DNA of 46,487 nt from Rhodoferax sp. (lineage in GTDB: Bacteria > Pseudomonadota > Gammaproteobacteria > Burkholderiales > Burkholderiaceae_C), in the NCBI GenBank assembly GCA_031291305.1, contig JARLJH010000029.1:1-46487 (forward strand), read 5' to 3'. The position numbers were made by a program, and so were the translations under genes. Below, piece by piece: positions 1 to 7,756 of the stretch. Positions within the stretch are counted from its first letter, which is position 1, and the number at the start of each line of letters is the position of its first letter. The notes under the pieces were generated by a model. It saw nothing but the letters and a program-made list of their open reading frames with translations, was not told the origin of the DNA and made no database searches.

Positions 1-140
1 TGCGCAGTTTGGCCTCGTCCATATTGATCACCATCCTTGGATGATCAAGCAACCAGTTCAACCGTAAATTCGTCGACTCAGGCTCACTCCTGGGTGGAAA
101 TACGCAAACCGTTCAGGCTCATACCTCATTGGACAAGGCT
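1..140. repeat. left arm of 140-bp terminal inverted repeat
   Basis: Bases 1-140 are the exact reverse complement of 46348-46487; identity stops at 141 (g here, t in the other arm). The arm carries the first codons of the DUF4263 gene that is complete at the right end; here that frame (from TTG at 37) runs into unrelated sequence after 140 and stops near 178. The junction falls just inside the start of the S53 peptidase gene. It may be a genuine repeat or an assembly-graph overlap, because the length is close to common assembler k-mers and both arms lie exactly at the sequence ends. Confidence 0.95.
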
Positions 141-2744
141 GTGGCTTTGCTCGCTTCTATGCTGCTAAGCGCCTGCGGTGGCGGCGACGCTGTAAACAGT
201 GGTGCAACGGCGAACGAACAAATGGCTGCACCTTTGGCCAGCGGTACGACGACCTTACAAATCGATATGGCGACTCTGCCGGTTGAAGTCGCAGCACAGT
301 TGGTGCAGCCCGCATTCCACATGGCACCGGTATTGCTGGATACGCCTGATGACGCTGACAGCTCCGGCGACGAATTGTCTGCCCACCGCCATCCCCATCG
401 GCATGCACTGCCAGCAAACTCCGAAGGCATCTCTACGCGGCAATTGACACCGCAATTGCTGGAAGCAGCTCAACGCGAGCACAGACGCGGTTCACATCAT
501 GCGGTTTTGGATATCACTTCCCCAGATGGAGTGATCACACCGATGGCAACCAGTAGCTCAGTCTTGACCTATTCGCCAGCTCAGATTCGCGCTGCCTATG
601 GTTTGTCCGCACTGCCAGCGGCAGGTGCCAATCTAAACACCACGCAAGCCGCGCAGTTGGGCGCCGGACAGACTATTTACATAGTGGATGCCAAACACAA
701 CCCGAATGTGGCGGCAGAACTGGCAGCTTTCAATCAGAAGTTTGGTTTACCCACTTGCACCACTCAGAGCATCGCTGCAAGCTCCAAATTGCCCTTGTCG
801 TCCGCGCCTGTGACTGGCTGCCAATTGTCGATCGTTTACAACACGGCTGCTGGCGCCATGACCAGTGCAGCACCAGCTTACGACTCTGGTTGGGCTACTG
901 AAATTTCGCTGGATGTGCAATGGGCCCACGCCACTGCACCGATGGCGCGCATCATCCTGATTGAAGCGGCTGACGCTTCCATCAATAACCTGTTGGGTGG
1001 TGTCCTGTTGGCCAATGCGATGGGCCCAGGCGCTGTGTCCATGAGCTTTGGCTCCATGGAAGGGAGTTGGACGTCATCCGTAGATTCTGCGTTTGCCGCG
1101 AGTAACATGACCTATCTGGCCGCCACAGGAGACTCAGGTGCGGCTGTGTCCTGGCCTGCTGTATCGGCCAAGGTGGTTGCCGTGGGAGGCACCAGCCTGA
1201 CCTACTCCGGCACCGGGACACGTTCAGAAACCACCTGGTCGGGAACTGGCGGAGGCACCAGCCTGTACACGCTCAAGCCTACCTACCAGACCAACGCCGT
1301 TCCGGGCATGGGCAGCTACAGCGGTCGCGCAGTGGCGGACGTTGCCTTCAATGCGGACCCCGCGACTGGCCAGTATGTGGCCGTCATGGCACCTGGAAGC
1401 ACCGCTGTAAGTTGGATCAGCGCTGGCGGTACCAGCCTGGCTACCCCTCAGTGGGCCGGTTTGATTGCCATCGCCAACGCCTCGCGCGCCTTGTCAGCCA
1501 AGTCGGCGCTAGGAACACCCCACGCCGTGTTGTACAACCAGATTGCAACAGTGCCCGGCACTTACGCCAATGTCTTCGCAGATATCACTAAAGGAATGAA
1601 CGGCACCTGTGCTGTCTGTGTCTCAGGCATTGGGTACGACATACCTTCTGGATTGGGTACGCCCAATGTAAGCAGCCTGGTGAACACGCTCTCAGGGGTG
1701 ATCAATACCGCGAGTGCACCCGTTGTGTCCTCCGCCAGCGTCAGCGGTCAAGTGGGTACGGCTTTGACCTTTACCGCCTCTGTGACAGCACCCAATGCGG
1801 TGACCTACACACTGACAGGTGCACCCTCAGGTATGAGTATCAGCACCGCAGGTATTGTGAGTTGGGCTACACCAGTGGCAGGCAGCTATAGCGTGACAGT
1901 CACGGCCAAGGATAGCAAGACCGGGCTGAGTGGTCAGGGTGTCTACACCGTGACCATTGCCGCAGCTGCGCCGCCCGTGGTGGGTTCGGCCACGATCAGT
2001 GGCAAGGTTGGCACTACTTTGTCATTTGTCGCGACGGCGACGTCGGCGAATGCCGTGACCTACACGCTGACAGGCGCGCCATCGGGTATGACCGTCAGCA
2101 CCACAGGCATTGTGAGTTGGGCCGCGCCGGTGGCTGGCAGCTATAGCGTGACAGTCACGGCCAAGGACAGCAAGACTGGGTTGAGTGGAAAAGGCATCTA
2201 CACCGTGGTGATTGCAGCCCAACTGCCGCCAACAGTGGCAGCGGCCACCGTGAACGGCAAACCGGCCGTCGCGTTGTCATTCACGGTGTCGGTCTCGGCA
2301 CCCAACCCCGTGACATACGGGTTGACGGGCGCGCCCAGCGGCATGAGCATCTCCAGCACCGGCGTTGTCAGCTGGGCCAAGCCCGTGCTGGGTACCTACA
2401 ACGTTACAGTCGTTGCCAAAGACAGTAAAACCGGTCTGAGCGGCCAGGGCGTCACTACCGTGAAGATCGCCAATGCAGGCCCGGTGATTACCGCGCCTGC
2501 CACAACAGGCGTGGTTGGCAAGATCCTGCGTGGTTCGATCACCATCGCTGACCCTGGTGCCACGTCGCTGTCGATCTCGATTTCCGGCGCCCCACTGGGG
2601 ATGAGTTTCTCCGCCAGCGGCCAGACCATCAGCTATGTTTGGAACAGCCCGGTGGTGGGTAGTTACAACTTGAAGGTATCGGTGGTGGATTCTGCCGGTC
2701 TGACCTCCCAAACCACTGTGCCCGTCACGGTTACTGCGAAATAG
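129..2744 (+). CDS. S53 family (sedolisin-type) secreted serine peptidase with Ig-like repeats
   Basis: Predicted secreted or lipid-anchored acid serine peptidase. The N-terminus reads as a short lipoprotein signal ending in a LLSAC lipobox. A prodomain-like region occupies about residues 40-150, then an S53 catalytic domain follows with the characteristic E258-xxx-D262 pair, the oxyanion Asp of GDSG (D335) and the nucleophile Ser of GGTSLATP (S436). Residues about 530-870 hold three near-identical Ig-like (He_PIG type) units of about 88 residues plus a divergent fourth, probably a surface or substrate-binding stalk. The TTG start at 129 lies in the terminal repeat, so the first four residues come from repeat sequence and the native start and promoter may be missing. 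A strong hairpin follows the stop. It is not obviously linked to the nif genes downstream. Confidence 0.85.
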   Translation: MDKAVALLASMLLSACGGGDAVNSGATANEQMAAPLASGTTTLQIDMATLPVEVAAQLVQPAFHMAPVLLDTPDDADSSGDELSAHRHPHRHALPANSEGISTRQLTPQLLEAAQREHRRGSHHAVLDITSPDGVITPMATSSSVLTYSPAQIRAAYGLSALPAAGANLNTTQAAQLGAGQTIYIVDAKHNPNVAAELAAFNQKFGLPTCTTQSIAASSKLPLSSAPVTGCQLSIVYNTAAGAMTSAAPAYDSGWATEISLDVQWAHATAPMARIILIEAADASINNLLGGVLLANAMGPGAVSMSFGSMEGSWTSSVDSAFAASNMTYLAATGDSGAAVSWPAVSAKVVAVGGTSLTYSGTGTRSETTWSGTGGGTSLYTLKPTYQTNAVPGMGSYSGRAVADVAFNADPATGQYVAVMAPGSTAVSWISAGGTSLATPQWAGLIAIANASRALSAKSALGTPHAVLYNQIATVPGTYANVFADITKGMNGTCAVCVSGIGYDIPSGLGTPNVSSLVNTLSGVINTASAPVVSSASVSGQVGTALTFTASVTAPNAVTYTLTGAPSGMSISTAGIVSWATPVAGSYSVTVTAKDSKTGLSGQGVYTVTIAAAAPPVVGSATISGKVGTTLSFVATATSANAVTYTLTGAPSGMTVSTTGIVSWAAPVAGSYSVTVTAKDSKTGLSGKGIYTVVIAAQLPPTVAAATVNGKPAVALSFTVSVSAPNPVTYGLTGAPSGMSISSTGVVSWAKPVLGTYNVTVVAKDSKTGLSGQGVTTVKIANAGPVITAPATTGVVGKILRGSITIADPGATSLSISISGAPLGMSFSASGQTISYVWNSPVVGSYNLKVSVVDSAGLTSQTTVPVTVTAK
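1722..2480 (+). repeat. three tandem ~265-bp coding repeats (Ig-like domains)
   Basis: Within the peptidase gene, three consecutive units share long near-identical stretches, for example the block encoding TLTGAPSGM and the block encoding VTAKDSKTGLSG. The first two units are most alike, which suggests recent unequal duplication. A fourth, more divergent unit follows to the stop codon. Confidence 0.85.
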
Positions 2745-2848
2745 GCCGGGTCGGATGTATGCCCAGCATGAGGTCGCTACTTCAACCCATCTGCTGCTAT
2801 CCACAATCATTGCGCAGCGGAGGCTTAGCCTTGTGATTAACCGTGCGT

Positions 2849-2893
2849 CAAAGCCGACACTGCGGCTTTCATAAAACCGCAGTGTCGGCTTTG
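2849..2893 (+). terminator. strong hairpin, probable terminator of the peptidase gene
   Basis: A perfect 17-bp stem (2849-2865 with 2877-2893) encloses an 11-nt loop and lies about 105 bp after the peptidase stop. There is no clear T-tract, so it may be a factor-assisted or bidirectional terminator. It would also insulate the nifB promoter, whose distal NifA-like site begins at 2892. Confidence 0.7.
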
Positions 2894-2907
2894 TCGCATC
2901 ACTGACA
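2892..2907 (+). promoter_or_regulatory. distal NifA upstream activator site for nifB
   Basis: The sequence is TGTCGCATCACTGACA, a perfect TGT-N10-ACA match to the established NifA activator site. It lies 84 bp upstream of the -24 element, within the usual spacing for loop activation of sigma54 polymerase. Confidence 0.7.
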
Positions 2908-2945
2908 ACCCGCCGGGAGGCTGCGTCACGTGGTGGTTGCTCTCA

Positions 2946-2961
2946 TGTGTCACAACCGACA
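2946..2961 (+). promoter_or_regulatory. proximal NifA upstream activator site for nifB
   Basis: The sequence is TGTGTCACAACCGACA, again a perfect TGT-N10-ACA. It lies only about 30 bp upstream of the -24 element, closer than typical, and 54 bp downstream of the distal site (about five helical turns), so the two could bind NifA on one DNA face. Confidence 0.6.
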
Positions 2962-2990
2962 AAACCCAGACAAAAGCCCGTGTTTTCGGG

Positions 2991-3006
2991 TGGCATGGAT
3001 ATCGCT
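2991..3006 (+). promoter_or_regulatory. sigma54 (-24/-12) promoter of the nifB operon
   Basis: TGGCATGGATATCGCT matches the sigma54 consensus with the invariant GG and GC ten bases apart; the only core deviation is C for T beside the -12 GC. It lies 45 bp upstream of the nifB ATG and downstream of two NifA-type sites, so NifA- and RpoN-dependent transcription under nitrogen-fixing conditions is inferred. Confidence 0.75.
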
Positions 3007-3050
3007 AATAAAGCCCTGAGTGGTCACTGTCGACTGCATAAAGGATTTCC

Positions 3051-4661
3051 ATGCAAACAAGCGCGCTCACCGGTTCCACCCCCGGCACGACCTATGTCGG
3101 CATGGGGCAACTCAAGCCTCTGAAGATCAAGATTGAAGCGGCATCCACTGCAGGAGGCGGCTGCAGTACATCGGGCGGCGAGGGCAAGGCCAGTTGTGGC
3201 TCGTCCGACGGCCCCGAAGATATGCCCAAAGCCATTTGGGACAAGGTCAAAGACCACCCTTGTTACTCCGAAGAAGCGCACCACCACTTTGCCCGCATGC
3301 ATGTGGCGGTCGCCCCGGCCTGCAACATTCAGTGCAACTACTGCAACCGCAAATACGACTGCTCCAACGAGTCGCGCCCCGGTGTGGTGTCGCAAAAGCT
3401 CACGCCTGAGCAGGCCGTCAAGAAAGTAGTGGCCGTGGCCAGCGAGATTCCGCAAATGACGGTGCTGGGCATTGCCGGCCCAGGTGATGCGCTGGCCAAC
3501 CCCAAGAAAACCTTTGACACCTTCCGCATGCTGCAAGAGCAGGCTCCGGATTTGAAGCTGTGCATTTCCACCAACGGCCTGGCACTGCCAGACCTGGTGG
3601 ATGAAATCTGCAAGTACAACGTCGATCACGTCACCATCACCATCAATATGGTGGACCCGGCCGTGGGCGAAAAAATCTACCCCTGGATTTTCTGGGACCA
3701 CCGGCGTGTCAAAGGCTATGAGGCTGCCAAGATCCTGCATGAGCGCCAAATGTTGGGTCTGGAAATGCTCACCGCACGCGGTGTGCTGACCAAGATCAAC
3801 TCGGTGCTGATTCCTGGCATCAACGACGAGCACCTGATTGAAGTGAACCGCGAGGTGAAAAAACGCGGTGCTTTCCTGCACAACATCATGCCGCTGATCT
3901 CCGAGCCCGAGCACGGCACCGTGTTTGGCCTAACCGGCCAGCGTGGCCCAACGGCTTCTGAGTTGAAAGCTGTGCAGGATGCCTGCATGGGCGGCGCCAA
4001 CCTGATGCGCCATTGCCGCCAGTGCCGTGCCGATGCGGTGGGCCTGCTGGGTGAAGACCGCAGCGACGAATTCACACTCGACAAGCTGGAGCAAATGGAT
4101 GTGGTCTACGACCTGGACAAACGCCGCAGCTACCAAGAAAAGGTTGAACTCGAACGCAACGCCCAACAAGCCGCCAAACAAGAAGCCCTGGCCGCCGCCA
4201 GCGCCGTGCCCGCAGCTGACGACCTGACCGTGCTGGTGGCCGTGGCCACCAAGGGCGGCGGCAAAGTCAATGAGCACTTTGGCCACGTGACCGAGTTCCA
4301 AGTCTTTGAAGTGTCCGCCACCAAGGCGCTGTTTGTTGGTCACCGCCGTGTCGATCAGTATTGCCAGGGCGGCGAGGGTGATGACGAGCAACTGCCCTCG
4401 GTCGTGCGCGCCATCAACGACTGCCACGCCGTGCTGGTGGCCAAGATCGGCGCCTGCCCGAAGGATGAGCTGACCGCTGCCGGGGTGGAGCCGGTGGATG
4501 CTTATGTGGGAGAGTTCATTGAGAAAGCCGCCCTGAGCTGGTTCAACGACTACCGTGCCCGAATTGCCAGCGGCGCCGTTGTGCATCAAAACCGTGGCGA
4601 TGCCCAGATTCGCCAGGGTGCCTTCACCCATGTTTCAGACAGCGTTGCGTTGGCTGCCTGA
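3051..4661 (+). CDS. nifB: NifB, FeMo-cofactor biosynthesis radical SAM protein
   Basis: NifB fuses two [4Fe-4S] clusters with insertion of carbide to make NifB-co, the precursor of the nitrogenase FeMo-cofactor. The radical SAM motif is C91-xxx-C95-xx-C98, preceded by the conserved HHxFARMH region. After the radical SAM barrel (to about residue 340) comes a charged linker and then a NifX/NafY-like cofactor-binding domain (about residues 390-510) that includes the HFGH motif. The 536-residue length fits the long, NifX-fused form common in proteobacteria. It is the first gene of a long plus-strand nif operon and is preceded by a sigma54 promoter with NifA sites; the A/G-rich AAAGGA upstream of the ATG is a suitable ribosome site. 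Confidence 0.97.
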   Translation: MQTSALTGSTPGTTYVGMGQLKPLKIKIEAASTAGGGCSTSGGEGKASCGSSDGPEDMPKAIWDKVKDHPCYSEEAHHHFARMHVAVAPACNIQCNYCNRKYDCSNESRPGVVSQKLTPEQAVKKVVAVASEIPQMTVLGIAGPGDALANPKKTFDTFRMLQEQAPDLKLCISTNGLALPDLVDEICKYNVDHVTITINMVDPAVGEKIYPWIFWDHRRVKGYEAAKILHERQMLGLEMLTARGVLTKINSVLIPGINDEHLIEVNREVKKRGAFLHNIMPLISEPEHGTVFGLTGQRGPTASELKAVQDACMGGANLMRHCRQCRADAVGLLGEDRSDEFTLDKLEQMDVVYDLDKRRSYQEKVELERNAQQAAKQEALAAASAVPAADDLTVLVAVATKGGGKVNEHFGHVTEFQVFEVSATKALFVGHRRVDQYCQGGEGDDEQLPSVVRAINDCHAVLVAKIGACPKDELTAAGVEPVDAYVGEFIEKAALSWFNDYRARIASGAVVHQNRGDAQIRQGAFTHVSDSVALAA

Positions 4662-4694
4662 GTTTAATTTCGTCAACCTCATTGGAGAAACACC

Positions 4695-4889
4695 ATGGTC
4701 CAAAAGATCAACACCGAAACCTGCACCAGCTGCGATGCTTGCCAACCCGAATGCCCCAACGCCGCCATCAGCGTCAAGAAGGGTCTCTACGTTGTCAACG
4801 CCAGCCTGTGCACCGACTGCGAAGGCCACTTTGATGAACCTCAGTGCGTGGCCGTCTGTCCGGTAGACGATTGCATCACTGAAGTTTGA
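4695..4889 (+). CDS. fdxN: FdxN-type 2[4Fe-4S] ferredoxin
   Basis: A 64-residue ferredoxin with two cluster motifs: C10-x2-C13-x2-C16-x3-C20 and C39-x2-C42-x8-C51-x3-C55, plus an extra C60. The enlarged spacing of the second motif is typical of the FdxN/YfhL-like ferredoxins encoded next to nifB. It lies 33 bp after nifB with a GGAGAAAC ribosome site. The family role is to supply electrons to NifB and/or nitrogenase; its position supports a NifB-related role here. Confidence 0.92.
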   Translation: MVQKINTETCTSCDACQPECPNAAISVKKGLYVVNASLCTDCEGHFDEPQCVAVCPVDDCITEV

Positions 4890-4918
4890 CTTTCATTCAT
4901 CCAAGAAAGACCGCCATC

Positions 4919-5326
4919 ATGTTGCCCAACCTCACCATCACACCCGCAGCTGCGAAATTCATCAACCGCATCGTGCGCTTTTCTGGTCTGGCTGCTGGCG
5001 CTGGCTTGCGCCTGGCCGTCAAGCCGGGTGGCTGCTCGGGCTACTCGTCGGAGTTCAGCCCCGAGCAAGCGCCACAGGACGGTGAGCAGCTGCTCGAAGT
5101 CGGTGGCGTGCGTCTGTTCCTGGCGGCTGAGAGTCGCCTGCTGCTCAATGGACTGATCGTTGACTTCGTTGAAACCGCCACACAGTCCGGGCTGACGTTC
5201 ACTGACCCCAACAAGGAAGCCTGCGCCTGCAGCAGTGCCGACACAGCTCCCAAGGTCGGTGTAACCCGGATCGATGTTGGGTCGATTGGCCGAGGCCGCC
5301 CGGCGGCCTCCGTGCTCTCATCCTGA
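4919..5326 (+). CDS. nif-type HesB/IscA iron-sulfur assembly protein
   Basis: An A-type Fe-S carrier of 135 residues. The three family cysteines are present: C39 (in GGCSGY), C102 and C104 (in CACSS). The start at 4919 (ATG, encoding MLPNLTI) is chosen over the upstream in-frame GTG/TTG codons because it aligns with the family N-terminus and follows an AAGAAAGA ribosome-like sequence. It probably accepts or transfers clusters for NifB or nitrogenase maturation, working with NifS downstream. The C-terminal tail of about 25 residues after the CxC motif is longer than usual and of no recognised function. Confidence 0.9.
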   Translation: MLPNLTITPAAAKFINRIVRFSGLAAGAGLRLAVKPGGCSGYSSEFSPEQAPQDGEQLLEVGGVRLFLAAESRLLLNGLIVDFVETATQSGLTFTDPNKEACACSSADTAPKVGVTRIDVGSIGRGRPAASVLSS

Positions 5327-5342
5327 CCCGCCCCGTTGCGCC

Positions 5343-5906
5343 ATGAATGCGGACAGCCAGCGCTTTGCCAATGACCTTGCGGCGTTTGCCGACGGTGCCA
5401 TTGGCGGCGGCTTGGCGCCGCAGGTTGAGGCGCTGCTCATGGAGGCCGGGAAATGGCGTCATGTGCCCGGCAAGGCGCTGCCCTTGCTGGAGCAGGCCCG
5501 TGCGGCTGCACCGCGTCACCCGGCGCCGTTGATTGCCCTGTATCGCTTTTACTTTTATGGTCACCAGTTGGCGCAGGCGCGCGCCGTGGGCGAAGACGCT
5601 CTGGCCATTGCCCGCACCGCTCTCGGGGCGGACTTTGGTGACCTCCCTCCGGGTGACGACGCCACCCGAAACGACCCCGCCGTGCGTTTCTATCTGTTCA
5701 CGCTCAAGGGTCTGGCCTATCTGAACATGCGCCTGGACGACATGGATGAGGCGCGGCTGATGCTGGGTGAATTGCGCCGTCTGGACCCGCAAGACCATGT
5801 GGGCGGAGCCTTGCTGTTGCATGTGCTCAACCGCCGCGACAACGGATACCCCGCCGATGCGCCCGCCGATTACCCGGTGCGCGGCTGGGGGGCGCCAGGC
5901 TCATGA
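5343..5906 (+). CDS. nif-associated TPR-like helical protein
   Basis: A 187-residue, helix-rich, Ala/Leu-rich soluble protein. The pattern of paired helices (about residues 45-80 and 115-155) with small residues at TPR-consensus positions suggests two or three degenerate tetratricopeptide repeats, hence a protein-binding role. ATG at 5343 is chosen because the longer frame upstream overlaps the IscA gene and is rich in Pro and Arg. Its stop overlaps the LRV start by 4 bp, implying translational coupling. Proteins of this kind recur near nifB in betaproteobacteria, but I know of no established function. Confidence 0.75.
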   Translation: MNADSQRFANDLAAFADGAIGGGLAPQVEALLMEAGKWRHVPGKALPLLEQARAAAPRHPAPLIALYRFYFYGHQLAQARAVGEDALAIARTALGADFGDLPPGDDATRNDPAVRFYLFTLKGLAYLNMRLDDMDEARLMLGELRRLDPQDHVGGALLLHVLNRRDNGYPADAPADYPVRGWGAPGS

Positions 5907-6745
5907 ACGCGATTACTGCATCGCCAGGCACTCGCGACACGATTCGCCTGGCCTGCGTGCGAGCGCCCGAGGACGACATTGCGCCGCAACATTGGCAAGG
6001 CGGGGAGATCCATTGCGAGACCTGTGTGCACGCAGCGATGCGGCATCTGCCAGAGCAACAAGGGTGTGAGCCAGGCTACGCCTGTTTGCAAGACGTCTAC
6101 GCGCGTCGCATCGACCGATTCTTCCGTTGGCACCCGACGCTGGCGGACGCCCACATCACCCACCCGTATTTCGAGGTGCGCGCCATTGCTGCGCGCTATG
6201 TCAACGTGTTTCGGCTGGGCAGCCTGATCAGTGACCCGGATGAAACTGTGCGGCTGCAAGTGGCACTGCGCCTGCCGCCGACCCAACTCACCGCGCTGGT
6301 GGCAGACCCGCACCGCGAGGTGCGCATCCGCGTGGCACAACGCTTGTCTGCCACCGAACTGGCCAGCCTTCGACATGACCCCGACTATGGCGTGCGTGAG
6401 CTGGTCGCGCAAAGGCTGTCGCTGGCGATCTTGCCCACCATGGCCAATGACCCGGATCGGGCAGTGCGCATGCGGGTGGCGCAACGCTTGGAGATGCCCG
6501 CGCTGCTGCGTATGGTTGACGATAGCGAGCCCGAGGTCCGGCGCATGGTGGCTGAGCGCCTGCCTGTGGCACTGCTGTCGCGCTTGGCCCATGATGAGGA
6601 CTGGCGTGTGCGCTGGGAAGTTGCCCAGCGGGCTGATGCCAACCTGCTCAAAGCCATGTGGCAAGACCCCGAACCCGAAGTGCGCGAGGCCGTTCAGGCG
6701 CGCCACGCGCATACCGTCACGCCACTAGGAGTAGCCCATGGCTGA
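5903..6745 (+). CDS. LRV (leucine-rich repeat variant) [4Fe-4S] protein
   Basis: The N-terminal domain contains C38-x2-C41-x13-C55-x5-C61, the cluster ligands of the LRV_FeS4 domain first described in the Azotobacter vinelandii LRV protein, which is encoded among nif genes. From about residue 75 on there are eight or so short repeats of about 24 residues with the pattern DPxxxVRxxVAxRLxxxxLxxL, forming a right-handed alpha/3-10 superhelix. The function is unknown; a redox- or cluster-sensing scaffold for nitrogenase maturation is an inference. It is coupled to genes on both sides (4-bp overlap upstream, 8-bp overlap with nifZ). Confidence 0.9.
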   Translation: MNAITASPGTRDTIRLACVRAPEDDIAPQHWQGGEIHCETCVHAAMRHLPEQQGCEPGYACLQDVYARRIDRFFRWHPTLADAHITHPYFEVRAIAARYVNVFRLGSLISDPDETVRLQVALRLPPTQLTALVADPHREVRIRVAQRLSATELASLRHDPDYGVRELVAQRLSLAILPTMANDPDRAVRMRVAQRLEMPALLRMVDDSEPEVRRMVAERLPVALLSRLAHDEDWRVRWEVAQRADANLLKAMWQDPEPEVREAVQARHAHTVTPLGVAHG

Positions 6746-7100
6746 TATCAACCGCGACGATGTCGAGATCGAGCTGGCTTATCCACCCCGCTTCAGCTAC
6801 GGTGAACGGGTGATCGCTCGCTCCGTGGTGCGCAACGATGGCACCTACTGCGGTCGCGACATTGGCGACGTGCTGGTCCACAAGGGCGACATTGGCTATG
6901 TGATCAACATCAACACTTTTTTGCAGCAGTACTACATCTACGCCGTGGACTTTGTCGAGTCCGGCCACCGCGTGGGCATGCGCGCCAAGGAACTGTGCAC
7001 GCTGGACAACCTGCCCGGGGAGGTGCTGGCCCAACTGGGCGACAAGGCCAGTGCGCTGCCCATGCTCGGCTCTGCCAAACCTCTGGAGGAAACATCATGA
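6738..7100 (+). CDS. nifZ: NifZ family protein (first copy)
   Basis: A 120-residue NifZ-family protein. NifZ assists formation of the second P-cluster in the MoFe protein. Visible family features are the SYGERVIARSxVRNDGTY block, the VxxGDxGYVxxIxTFLQ(Q)YYIYAVDF block and a C-terminal acidic tail. The start is an ATG with a GGAGTAGCCC ribosome site inside the LRV gene. The stop overlaps the next gene in an ATGA arrangement. Confidence 0.93.
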   Translation: MADINRDDVEIELAYPPRFSYGERVIARSVVRNDGTYCGRDIGDVLVHKGDIGYVININTFLQQYYIYAVDFVESGHRVGMRAKELCTLDNLPGEVLAQLGDKASALPMLGSAKPLEETS

Positions 7101-7390
7101 CCACCAACGCCATGCCCGGTCTGGAACCCCGCGAACCTGCTTATGCCTGGGGTCAGCGTGTTATTGCGCTGGATGATTTGATCAACGACGGCAGCTACCC
7201 CGAGCGCGACGAAGACGCCTTGCTGGCCGCACGTGGCACCGTGGGCGAGATCGTCAACATTGGGCAGGCACCCGACTTGAATGAGCCGGTGTATCTGGTG
7301 CAGTTCCCCGACTGTGTGGTGGGCTGCCTGGAGATTGAGCTGGCGCCCGCGCCGCTGGGTTTGTTGCCGGAAACCGAGGATCTGATGTGA
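7097..7390 (+). CDS. NifZ-like protein (second copy)
   Basis: A 97-residue paralogue of NifZ: the WGQRVIALDDLINDGSYPE and GTVGEIVNIG blocks align with the NifZ SH3-like fold, but the sequence is shorter and lacks the tyrosine-rich segment. ATG at 7097 overlaps the stop of the first nifZ (ATGA) and follows GGAGGAAA, an excellent ribosome site. Tandem NifZ genes suggest a heteromeric NifZ or specialised client proteins; both are inference. Confidence 0.88.
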   Translation: MTTNAMPGLEPREPAYAWGQRVIALDDLINDGSYPERDEDALLAARGTVGEIVNIGQAPDLNEPVYLVQFPDCVVGCLEIELAPAPLGLLPETEDLM

Positions 7391-7737
7391 ACACGGCGGC
7401 CCGCAGCGTTGCCCCCACTAGCGCCCAGGTGCTGGACTTGGTGGTGCGCCGCGTGGAGCGTGCACTGAAAGAGCGTGTGCGCTACCGCTACGTGAAACCG
7501 CTGGTGCTGCGCGAGGGCGAGAGCTATCGCATTCAGAGCCCCTGCTGCTCGCGCAAGGTGGACCCCAGCGGCGGCTTGATTGACATCGCCCTGCTGGTGC
7601 CCCATGCGGGCGGCCACTGGTGCCTGTGCTCGCGTGATCATGCCAACAGTACCTGGGTCGCCCAACATCAGAATGAGCCGTTGGACGTGATGCTGGACTT
7701 GCTGTGTGTGGACAGCGAACACCAGTTCTGGGTCTGA
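7387..7737 (+). CDS. nif-operon small cysteine-containing protein, function unknown
   Basis: A 116-residue protein starting at GTG 7387, overlapping the stop of the second nifZ-like gene. The N-terminal third is Arg-rich and helical; the middle contains a CC pair (SPCCSRKVDP) and a CxC (HWCLCSRDH), which could bind zinc or an Fe-S cluster. The C-terminus is acidic with VDSEHQFWV. I do not recognise the family; placement between nifZ and nifS suggests a maturation role. Confidence 0.7.
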   Translation: MNTAARSVAPTSAQVLDLVVRRVERALKERVRYRYVKPLVLREGESYRIQSPCCSRKVDPSGGLIDIALLVPHAGGHWCLCSRDHANSTWVAQHQNEPLDVMLDLLCVDSEHQFWV

Positions 7738-7756
7738 CGCCAAGGGCTGCACCATC

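Noticed and set aside
1722-2480. Regular tandem repeats suggesting an array
   Set aside because: They are in-frame protein domain repeats of about 265 bp, not CRISPR repeats; no CRISPR array or cas gene is present.
3024-3914. Long minus-strand frame opposite nifB
   Set aside because: Antisense shadow of a well-supported gene; His/Val-rich translation without any family pattern. The same applies to 3930-4631, 5870-6712, 7853-8746, 10333-11448 and 12023-12955.
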